Assembly (NCBI RefSeq): GCF_000317515.1
Contig: NC_019738.1
Coordinates: forward strand, 4,552,001-4,616,000
Direction of reading: 5' to 3'
DNA: 64,000 nt
Source: Allocoleopsis franciscana PCC 7113
GTDB lineage: Bacteria; Cyanobacteriota; Cyanobacteriia; Cyanobacteriales; Coleofasciculaceae
Shown one piece after another: positions 37,632 through 44,925 of the stretch. The notes under the pieces are model-generated. The model worked only from the letters and a program-made list of their open reading frames with translations, ran no database searches and was not told where the DNA came from. Every line of letters starts with the position of its first letter. Within the stretch, counting starts at the first letter, position 1. A program made the position numbers and the translations under genes.

Positions 37632-40073
37632 ATGAGGGATTACATTCGGCAGAAGGTTTGGCAGAGGTTGAGTCGCTCACATCGGCGGTTTTGGAAAGTA
37701 ACCCTAGTTGTAGTACTACTGGGGCTTGTGGTGCGATCGCTTCCTTATCTTGCTCCCATTCGTGCTCACGATCTGGTTCAAGATCAACAAGCCGTTGAAT
37801 TTAGCGATCGCAACGGACTTCCTCTCGGAACCCTGCTCACCCGCGACCAAGACCATACGGCTGTACTCCCCATCGAACAGGTATCTCCCCCTTTCATCCA
37901 GGCGATTCTGGCGGCAGAAGACGGGCGATTTTATCAACATGGTGCCTTAGAGATGAAGGCGATCGCGCGATCGATCCTCAGTTCAATTCATGCAGGCAGA
38001 ATTACCAGCGGCGCATCCACCATTACCATGCAACTCGCCCGGATGCTTGAACCCGCGCCCCGCACCCTATCCGCCAAACTCGGTGAAATTTGGCTATCCT
38101 GGCGCTTAGCCGCAGGCATGAGTAAGCAGGAAATTCTCGACGCTTACATCAACCGATTGCCCATGGGTGGGAACATCTATGGCGTAGAAGCCGCCTCCCG
38201 CATCTATTTCGGCATGTCTGCAAGTGAACTCAACATTGCCCAAGCCAGCATCCTTGCCGCTATCCCCAACAATCCCAACTATCTCAATCCTTACGACTAT
38301 TGGGAACCCTTAAAACGGCGGCAGGTATACGTCCTCAATCGTATGGTTAAAGATGGCTATATCACCCGCCAACAGGCGGATCGAGCCTACGAAGAAAAAA
38401 TTTCCCTGCAATCCCGTCAACAAGGCATTCTTGCCGCCCCTCATTTCTTATTTTGGGTAGCCAGTCAACTCCCCCAATCCTCAATTCCCCATCGGATGTC
38501 CCAAATCCGAACAACTTTAGACCGTCCTCTGCAACAATTTGTAGAAGCCCAAGTACAGCAAATTATTCGCACCCTCGCCCCGAATAATGTCCATCATGCC
38601 GCCGCCTTGGTGATAGACAACCATACAGGTGAAGTTTTAGCATATATTGGCTCTCCCGATTACTTTTTAGAAGCCCAATTAGGTCGAAATGATGGAGTCC
38701 AAGCCTTACGCCAACCCGGTTCCACCCTGAAACCGTTTGTATACGAATTGGCTTTGGAAAACCGCATTATTCGCCCCAATACCGTCTTAGCCGATGTGCC
38801 AACTCGTTACGCCATTCCTGGGGCAAAACTCTACAGTCCTGCGGATTATAGCGAAACCTTTCAAGGGCCGGTACGAGTTCGGGTGGCTTTAGCGAATTCT
38901 CTGAATATTCCAGCCGTGCGGGTATTAGAGAAAGTTGGAGTGCCAACGTTTTTGCAACGATTGCATCAACTCGGCTTTGCACACTTAACTCATCCCCCAG
39001 ACTATTACGGATTAGGGTTAACGCTAGGTAGCGGTGAAGTAAGTTTGTGGGAGTTAGCCCACGCTTATCTGATTTTGGCGAACCAAGGACAAGTAAAACC
39101 GCTTGTAACTCAGATCAACTCCCCCCTGATTAAACAAGAGAATAATCCTAAAAGCTTAATTGGCAGCGCTACAACTTGGGCACTGATTACCGATATGTTA
39201 AGTGACCCTCATGCCCGTGCCAAAGCTTTTGGTGTTGATTCGGTACTCAATTTACCATTTCCAGTCGCCGTTAAAACGGGTACCTCCTCCAATTATCGGG
39301 ATACTTGGACGGTAGGATTTACCACCGACTATACAGTTGCAACTTGGGTGGGCAATTTTGATGGCGAACCGATGCGGCAGGTTTCTGGAGTAACGGGTGC
39401 CGCCCCACTGTGGAATCGGATTATGCTACACCTACACGAACATCAAGAACCGACAGCCTTTTCGCCTCCGTCTGGTTTAGTACAACGATCAGTGTGTGCT
39501 CTTTCTGGAATGCGTCCAACTCCAGCTTGTCCTTCCGTGGTGCAGGAATACTTCTATCCAGAAGACTTGGGCGAATACGAACGTCATCCAGATACCTTTT
39601 ATCAAGGAGTATCTTCAGGAAGCGATGGGCAACCCTCACAATATCGGCTGAATTTACCGGAGGAATATAATGAGTGGTTAGCCATGCAGCCGCGTGAAGC
39701 GACGTTATCCTCCGTTTCGCACACATTGCCAGAGGGGGGCAAATTATCCTTATCGGGTAATCATTTGAAGATTGTGTCTCCTCGACAGGGGGATTCCTTC
39801 CTGTTGTACCCAACCGAATCAGGTGCTGTGCAACGGTTAGAGTTTAAACTCGCAGCAACGCCAACCCAACCTGTGGAGTGGTGGTTAAATGGTGAAAAGC
39901 TAGCGATGGATTCATCTAATTCTTTATTCTGGCAGCTTCGTCCTGGCAACTGGACATTGGAAGTGAGAAGCGGTGACATGAGCAATCGCGTGAGTTTTCA
40001 GGTACAGTTAGCCGAGAATCGAGCTACTCGTCGGGGATTTTTGATCGCCCCACAGGGGAACCACCAACGGTGA
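37632..40073 (+). CDS. pbpC: Penicillin-binding protein 1C
   Basis: An 813-residue bifunctional peptidoglycan synthase with one N-terminal anchor (VTLVVVLLGLVVRSLPYL). The glycosyltransferase domain contains AAEDGRFYQHGALEMKAIARS, with the catalytic Glu near 96, plus GASTITMQLARML. The transpeptidase domain contains QPGSTLKPFVYELAL (nucleophile Ser near 364), LANSLNIPAV and VKTGTSSNYRDTWTVGF. A C-terminal BiPBP_C-like beta domain (about 690-790) completes the class. PbpC acts at the outer face of the inner membrane. No alpha-2-macroglobulin gene, its common partner, is adjacent. Confidence 0.95.
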   Translation: MRDYIRQKVWQRLSRSHRRFWKVTLVVVLLGLVVRSLPYLAPIRAHDLVQDQQAVEFSDRNGLPLGTLLTRDQDHTAVLPIEQVSPPFIQAILAAEDGRFYQHGALEMKAIARSILSSIHAGRITSGASTITMQLARMLEPAPRTLSAKLGEIWLSWRLAAGMSKQEILDAYINRLPMGGNIYGVEAASRIYFGMSASELNIAQASILAAIPNNPNYLNPYDYWEPLKRRQVYVLNRMVKDGYITRQQADRAYEEKISLQSRQQGILAAPHFLFWVASQLPQSSIPHRMSQIRTTLDRPLQQFVEAQVQQIIRTLAPNNVHHAAALVIDNHTGEVLAYIGSPDYFLEAQLGRNDGVQALRQPGSTLKPFVYELALENRIIRPNTVLADVPTRYAIPGAKLYSPADYSETFQGPVRVRVALANSLNIPAVRVLEKVGVPTFLQRLHQLGFAHLTHPPDYYGLGLTLGSGEVSLWELAHAYLILANQGQVKPLVTQINSPLIKQENNPKSLIGSATTWALITDMLSDPHARAKAFGVDSVLNLPFPVAVKTGTSSNYRDTWTVGFTTDYTVATWVGNFDGEPMRQVSGVTGAAPLWNRIMLHLHEHQEPTAFSPPSGLVQRSVCALSGMRPTPACPSVVQEYFYPEDLGEYERHPDTFYQGVSSGSDGQPSQYRLNLPEEYNEWLAMQPREATLSSVSHTLPEGGKLSLSGNHLKIVSPRQGDSFLLYPTESGAVQRLEFKLAATPTQPVEWWLNGEKLAMDSSNSLFWQLRPGNWTLEVRSGDMSNRVSFQVQLAENRATRRGFLIAPQGNHQR

Positions 40074-40289
40074 TTGCCCAAGCATCATAGGGCAATTGCA
40101 GGTTCTGGGGAAACCAGTAGAGTTTGCCACTATTTCCAACTCGACATCTACAAAATATCACCTTAAAGCCGAAGACTCATCAACGCAAAATGTAGACTGG
40201 GAGTTTCCAATCTACATTAAGAGGGTTGTTAGCTTAATCAACGACAAACTAGGAGACTTAGCTAATTGCATCCAGTCCAACCATGCTAA

Positions 40290-42116
40290 TTACACATAGC
40301 TGATGTTGAGAGTGGTTGCATCTTGAACGATACCAACCAGATCGTAGCCAGCAGAGTAGCTATAGGAGTAGATGTAGGTATCTGTCGCACTGGTACCGCC
40401 GTAGTTGGCATAGCCAAGAACATAGTTGCTAGAGTTACCAGACAGTTGGATTTTGTCGCCTTCGGAGTAGGAGTAGTCCATCACGACAGCGTAGCTAGAA
40501 TAACCATACAAGGAAGCATCTTGATAGTAAGCACCGTAGGAATCACCGAGAACGTAGGTATCAGCATCAGTGTACCCGTAGTTGTAACCGCCGGTTTTAC
40601 CATAGAGGTAGTCCATTTCCGTAGCACCACCGCCATAGGCATTCACTGTGTCATTACCATAACCACCAACTACAGTGTCATTGCCGTAGCCACCCAGTAG
40701 ATAGTCGTTGCCGTACTCACCGTAAACCAGATCGTTGCCAGCACCGGCAGAGAGATAGTCGTCGCCGTAGTAACCGTAGACAGTATCGTTACCACTGCCA
40801 CCGTAAACTGTATCGTTACCGTAGTCAGCATCGATGTAGTTGCTGTAGCTATTGCCGTAGATGACGTTGTCGAGGCTGTTCCCGTAGCCAGAGTAGGCTG
40901 TTCCCGTCAGGTAGAGATTTTCTACATTGCTACCTAGGGTGTAGCTAACGGAAGAAGAGACCCAATCATTCGTGCCTTCTGATGCATACTCGTAGACGGT
41001 GTCATAGATACTATCTACCACATAGGTGTCGTTGCCACTGCCACCATACATTGCGTCATAGCCAGTGCCACCATCGATGTAGTCATCGCCGTAGCCACCG
41101 TAGACGGTATCATTGCCGTACTCACCATAAAGGCTATCGTTGCCAGATTCACCATAAAGGCTATCGTTGCCATAGTAACCGTAAACAGTATCGTTACCAC
41201 TGCCACCATAGACAGTATCGTTACCGTAGCCACCATCGAGGTAGTTGTCGTAGGTATTGCCGTAAATGTAGTTGTCAAGGCTGTTGCCCACACCATAGTA
41301 GGCTGTTCCATACACGTAGAGATTCTCGACATTGCTACCTAGGCTGTAACTGACAGAAGAATAGACCCAATCACTAGTACCTTCACCGGCGTACTCGTTG
41401 ACCGTGTCATAAGAGCTGTCTACCATATAGAGGTCGTTGCCTATGCCACCATACATCGCATCATAGCCAGTGCCACCATCAATGTAATCATCGCCGTAGC
41501 CACCGTAGACGGTATCATCGCCATACTCACCATAAAGGCTATCGTTACCCGATTCGCCATAAAGGCTATCGTTGCCGTAGTAACCGTAGACAGTATCGTT
41601 GCCACTGCCACCGTAAACCGTATCGTTGCCGTAGCCACCATCGAGGTAGTTGTCGTAGGTATTGCCGTAGATGTAGTTGTCAAGGCTGTTGCCTACACCA
41701 TAGTAGGCTGTTCCATACACGTAGAGATTCTCGACATTACTACCTAGGCTGTAACTGACAGAAGAATAGACCCAATCATTAGTGCCTTCACCGGCGTACT
41801 CGTAGACCATGTCATAAGCGCTGTCTACCATATAGAGGTCATTGCCTGTGCCACCATACATCGTGTCATAGCCCGTGCCACCATCGATGTAGTCATCACC
41901 AGCACCACCATCAATATAGTCGTTACCACCTTTACCATAAAGATCATCATCGCCGCCCATGCCATATAAGATGTCATAGTACGCACCACCCGATAGGGTG
42001 TCGCTGCTACCATAACCCAGTGCGTAGAGATTGGTATAGTACGACGGGTAATAGTAATTATCCGTTAAGTCGATAGAATTGCTTGCTTCCGTGCCGTAAT
42101 AATAGTACCAAGCCAT
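40290..42116 (-). CDS. Tyrosine-rich RTX (haemolysin-type calcium-binding repeat) protein
   Basis: A 608-residue protein dominated by nonapeptides related to GGxGxDxUx, many in the variant form YGxYGNDxL/V (YGGSGNDTVYGYYGNDSLYGESGNDSLYGEYG...). These alternate with blocks of the form VENLYVYGTAYYGVGNSLDNYIYGN. RTX repeats fold as Ca-binding beta-rolls once outside the cell. There is no Sec signal peptide, as expected for type I secretion; no T1SS genes are in the window. Tyr is extraordinarily frequent, including YYYYG at the start. The central part is a 405-bp tandem repeat. It ends in a non-repeat domain of about 90 residues that may hold the secretion signal. Confidence 0.9.
   Translation of the reverse strand: MAWYYYYGTEASNSIDLTDNYYYPSYYTNLYALGYGSSDTLSGGAYYDILYGMGGDDDLYGKGGNDYIDGGAGDDYIDGGTGYDTMYGGTGNDLYMVDSAYDMVYEYAGEGTNDWVYSSVSYSLGSNVENLYVYGTAYYGVGNSLDNYIYGNTYDNYLDGGYGNDTVYGGSGNDTVYGYYGNDSLYGESGNDSLYGEYGDDTVYGGYGDDYIDGGTGYDAMYGGIGNDLYMVDSSYDTVNEYAGEGTSDWVYSSVSYSLGSNVENLYVYGTAYYGVGNSLDNYIYGNTYDNYLDGGYGNDTVYGGSGNDTVYGYYGNDSLYGESGNDSLYGEYGNDTVYGGYGDDYIDGGTGYDAMYGGSGNDTYVVDSIYDTVYEYASEGTNDWVSSSVSYTLGSNVENLYLTGTAYSGYGNSLDNVIYGNSYSNYIDADYGNDTVYGGSGNDTVYGYYGDDYLSAGAGNDLVYGEYGNDYLLGGYGNDTVVGGYGNDTVNAYGGGATEMDYLYGKTGGYNYGYTDADTYVLGDSYGAYYQDASLYGYSSYAVVMDYSYSEGDKIQLSGNSSNYVLGYANYGGTSATDTYIYSYSYSAGYDLVGIVQDATTLNISYV
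40896..42000. repeat. 405-bp tandem repeat in the RTX gene
   Basis: Landmark sequence GTAGGCTGTTCC recurs at about 40892, 41297 and 41702, a period of 405 bp (135 codons). The two copies at 41000-41800 are nearly identical; the third, at lower coordinates, is more diverged. Each unit encodes one VENL block plus about eight RTX nonapeptides. Confidence 0.85.
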
Positions 42117-42660
42117 GGTCAGTTGCTCCTAATTTGCCACAAGGTTTCGAGTAAAAAGTAGAGCTTACTAACTTGCTTATTCGGTAAGCACCCACCCTTT
42201 GCACAAGTCCAGTTTGGTTAACTGTCTGTTGTACTTATCTCTGTTGCCGAGGTACCTTATGCAAGATTCGTCAGATTAGTTTTAGGCGATACAGGCATTG
42301 AGTAACCTCTACTGACTTGTCTGACCCGGCGACAGCAGTTATGCAAGTCTTTACAAAACTTCACAATCAAGGTCGTAGCCCTTCAGTTCAAACTCTGATA
42401 ACCGATGACGGTCTCATCGGCTTGCCCTCTCTACTCATCCAAGAGGGTGTGGTACCCGAAACGGGTACTTTTTTCTGGAGTTCGTTGCAGGATATGCGAA
42501 AAATGAAGTAGGGACAGCCCTGATCTGACACCTCCCTCAGGGAAGACTCCTGGATACTCTAGTAGGACGTAGCAGGGTGATTGGGATTCAGACGACAACA
42601 GCAAAATCGAGGAGAATATTGAAGCTACGTTTACAGGCAAGCATTTACGATTAAGGAAGT
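42117..42660. other. Intergenic region between divergent RTX and sigma-operon genes
   Basis: About 540 bp that must contain both promoters. On the plus strand it holds a 7-bp hairpin (42402-42420) and an intrinsic terminator (42452-42474), listed separately. A 64-codon ORF (42317-42511, starting at TTG) runs straight through that terminator and is probably not coding. Confidence 0.5.
42402..42474 (+). terminator. Hairpin plus intrinsic terminator without an upstream gene
   Basis: CCGATGA (42402-42408) and TCATCGG (42414-42420) form a perfect hairpin. Thirty bases on, GTACCCG (42452-42458) and CGGGTAC (42462-42468) form a second perfect hairpin with a 3-nt loop, followed by six T. The nearest plus-strand gene upstream ends more than 2 kb away, beyond the oppositely oriented RTX gene. 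The structure therefore ends either a small RNA starting in 42120-42400 or acts as a leader attenuator of the sigma-factor operon. Confidence 0.8.
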
Positions 42661-42819
42661 ATGAACGACTTTAATAAAAGTGTTGGTGAAGGTAAATCAA
42701 TATCAACCTTTCCCTGGATGCAGGAACAATCAAGAAGACTAAATCGTTTACTGGAATTGGCACTCTTCTCAACACAATCGGCAGTAGCAAAACTTAAGGA
42801 GCGATCGCTCAATGAATAA
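42661..42819 (+). CDS. 52-residue ORF overlapping the sigma-factor start
   Basis: An ATG at 42661, preceded by AAGGAAG at short spacing, opens a 52-codon frame (MNDFNKSVGEGKSISTFPWM, then a helical QSRRLNRLLELALFSTQSAVAKLKERS) that stops at 42817-42819. The stop overlaps the ATG of the sigma-factor gene (42812) in the arrangement ATGAATAA, typical of translational coupling. No family is recognised. It may be a leader peptide or a small regulator of the sigma factor. Confidence 0.5.
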   Translation: MNDFNKSVGEGKSISTFPWMQEQSRRLNRLLELALFSTQSAVAKLKERSLNE

Positions 42820-43447
42820 ACTGGAGGAACGGATGGACTCATTGGTTGCAGAAGCCTGTAAACATCCACCAGGAAGTGCTGCGCGTCAGAGAAACCTAAC
42901 AAAGATTATTCGCGTCATTAGCTCCAAGCTTTGGCGAGAGAATACCCCTTACTATCAAGACGCCTTGCAACAGACCTGGGTCTATTTCTGCCAAAACATC
43001 TGCGAAGGCAATACAGGTAGAGCTTATGACCCGGAGCGGGGTAGTATCGTCACCTGGTTAAATTTTTATCTGAAGAAACGACTCCACGATTTTTACACAA
43101 AGCAGATCCAAGATGGAAACAACATTGTTTCCCCAAAATCTGACGACTCAGCCGATAACTCTGACCCCCTGGAGAATATTGCTTCTGAACCCGACGTTCC
43201 TCCCCTACTCGAACAGGTTAAACAATGGGTTGAAGACGATGCGGACGGAGAATTAAGGAGTATCTACATTGCCAACCGCAAAGATGTAACCGCCCAAGTC
43301 CTAATTTTGCGCCGCTTGCCCCCAGAAACCAGTTGGAAAGATCTCGCCACAGAATTTAATCTATCAGTCTCGACGTTGAGTAGTTTTTACCAGCGACAAT
43401 GTCTACCCCGGCTGCGTAAATTTGGTGAATCAGAGGGATATCTATAG
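42812..43447 (+). CDS. Sigma-70 family (ECF-like) RNA polymerase sigma factor
   Basis: A 211-residue protein. Region 2-like sequence (NTPYYQDALQQTWVYFCQNICEG, PERGSIVTWLNFYLKKRLHDFYTKQ) and a C-terminal region 4 helix-turn-helix (SWKDLATEFNLSVSTLSSFYQRQCLPRLRKF) are recognisable. The linker between them is acidic and Ser-rich (KSDDSADNSDPLENIA). It heads a group with DUF1822, CHAT-CHASE2 and DUF928 genes, an association I recall as typical of cyanobacteria. The 52-codon ORF overlaps its start. Likely targets and any anti-sigma factor are unknown. Confidence 0.8.
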   Translation: MNKLEERMDSLVAEACKHPPGSAARQRNLTKIIRVISSKLWRENTPYYQDALQQTWVYFCQNICEGNTGRAYDPERGSIVTWLNFYLKKRLHDFYTKQIQDGNNIVSPKSDDSADNSDPLENIASEPDVPPLLEQVKQWVEDDADGELRSIYIANRKDVTAQVLILRRLPPETSWKDLATEFNLSVSTLSSFYQRQCLPRLRKFGESEGYL

Positions 43448-43529
43448 TAGAGGGTGTAAATAAAAGCGCATCTACGTCTTGTGGCTGCTGTACGTAACCC
43501 CAAAATTTACTAATACTAAGGATAATCCC

Positions 43530-44555
43530 ATGACATACCCCACCCACGAGCTAGACGACTTGTCCTTATCACTACCTATCACTCAGACAGCACTGCGTAC
43601 TGCACAACAGTTTGCCAATGAACAACCCACACCCCAAAAAGCTGAACAGGTTCGGCTCAATACTCTAGCGGTGTGTGCGGTTAATGATTACTTACAGATG
43701 ATTGGCATACCCACCAACCTAGAAGCAAGCGATAGTTGGAATCCCGTGTTGCGCCTGTGTGCAGATGTCGCTGACTTAGAAGTCACAGGAATCGGTCGTT
43801 TGGAATGTCGCTCTCATCGAAGTGGTCAATCTAGCTGCTATGTTCCCCCAGAAGTTTGGTTAGATCGAGTGGGTTATATTGCGGTTGAAATCGATGAGCT
43901 CTCACTTGAGGCAACCGTGTTGGGTTTTACTGAAACTGTCACTGACGAAGAATTACCGATTAGGCAGCTAAAACCCATCGACGATTTAATCGATGTCCTA
44001 AATCCGCTAGAGGTAGAAAAGCCCAAGTCGATTCCTGCCCTTGCCAAGACACGAGTGAAGCTGAACCAATGGTTAACCCAGATGTTCGAGCAAGGTTGGG
44101 AAACCGTTGAATCATTATTGGCTCCCACGGAACCTGAACTTGCCTTTAATTTCCGTGGCTTTTCAGATTCCATCATGGACGGTAATTGGCGTAGCGCTCC
44201 AGACTCAGTGCTGGACGAACCCATCGTCTCTGATGCAATCATCAGTCGCGCTAAACTCATCGACTTAGGAATCCAGTTAGCGGGTTACCCGGTGGCGTTA
44301 GTGGTTAAACTCCAACCCGAATCCGAACACAAAACCTATATCCTGCTTCAGCTTCATCCCACAGGTGGGCAACAGTATCTACCCCCCCACCTACAACTCA
44401 CCGTACTCGATGAATTTGGGTCAATTTTTCTGGAAGCCCAAGCCAGAAGTGCGGATAATTATATACAGCTCCAGTTTAGTGGTCTACCTGGGGAACCATT
44501 TAGCGTTAAAGTGGCTCTCGGTGATGCAAGTGTTACAGAAGACTTTGTAATATGA
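43530..44555 (+). CDS. DUF1822 family protein
   Basis: 341 residues from the ATG at 43530, which has AAGGA seven bases upstream. The N-terminal LPITQTALRTAQQFANEQPTPQKAEQVRLNTLAVCAVNDYLQMIGIPTNLEASDSWNP is the hallmark of cyanobacterial DUF1822 proteins. The C-terminal part (about 250-341) is beta-rich (LVVKLQPESEHKTYILLQLHPT, YLPPHLQLTVLDEFGSIFLEAQARSADNYIQLQFSG) and resembles an Ig-like or carbohydrate-like sandwich. There is no membrane segment or signal peptide. It lies between the sigma-factor and CHAT-CHASE2 genes. Function unknown; an anti-sigma or protease-substrate role is speculation. Confidence 0.85.
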   Translation: MTYPTHELDDLSLSLPITQTALRTAQQFANEQPTPQKAEQVRLNTLAVCAVNDYLQMIGIPTNLEASDSWNPVLRLCADVADLEVTGIGRLECRSHRSGQSSCYVPPEVWLDRVGYIAVEIDELSLEATVLGFTETVTDEELPIRQLKPIDDLIDVLNPLEVEKPKSIPALAKTRVKLNQWLTQMFEQGWETVESLLAPTEPELAFNFRGFSDSIMDGNWRSAPDSVLDEPIVSDAIISRAKLIDLGIQLAGYPVALVVKLQPESEHKTYILLQLHPTGGQQYLPPHLQLTVLDEFGSIFLEAQARSADNYIQLQFSGLPGEPFSVKVALGDASVTEDFVI

Positions 44556-44925
44556 GTGTGATCATTCCCAACTGTCTGCCCTCCTTTCTCTGGAACAGGG
44601 AGTTACTCCCAAAAGCATCCCTAATCCACCGTTCACCCTTAAGGCTGTGCTTCTTGGGATCTGTGAAAGCTCCGATTTCTCTCTTCTCTCCTTGTTAACA
44701 TCTCCCCAATGAGCCAGTAATACCGTCTGAACAGAACCGGATAAAACTGGAATTCATGAATGTTTGTTAAGGGTTAGACAATCCGTAAACCTCCTTGAGT
44801 CAGTTCCAAGCTAGTGGGAAGTGCATAACCCAACAATGATTGGAGATAGAACTTCTAGGAGCAAACCACTAGAGTCACCTCGATTGCCGAAGTAATGCCC
44901 TTAACTTCGATCTGGAGAAGCCGTC
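44556..44925. other. Intergenic stretch inside the sigma/CHASE2 cluster
   Basis: About 370 bp between the DUF1822 and CHAT-CHASE2 genes with no ORF. It may hold a second promoter. At 44804-44821 the sequence matches the terminal hairpin part of the CRISPR repeat of this window at 16 of 18 positions. No terminator was found. Confidence 0.35.

Noticed and set aside
40982-41353. His/Arg-rich 123-codon plus-strand ORF and Met/Thr-rich minus-strand shadows in the RTX gene
   Set aside because: They are alternate-frame readings of the RTX tandem repeat; their bizarre composition follows from the repeat codons.
42317-42511. 64-codon ORF upstream of the sigma operon
   Set aside because: It starts at a TTG without ribosome-binding site and reads through a perfect intrinsic terminator hairpin.
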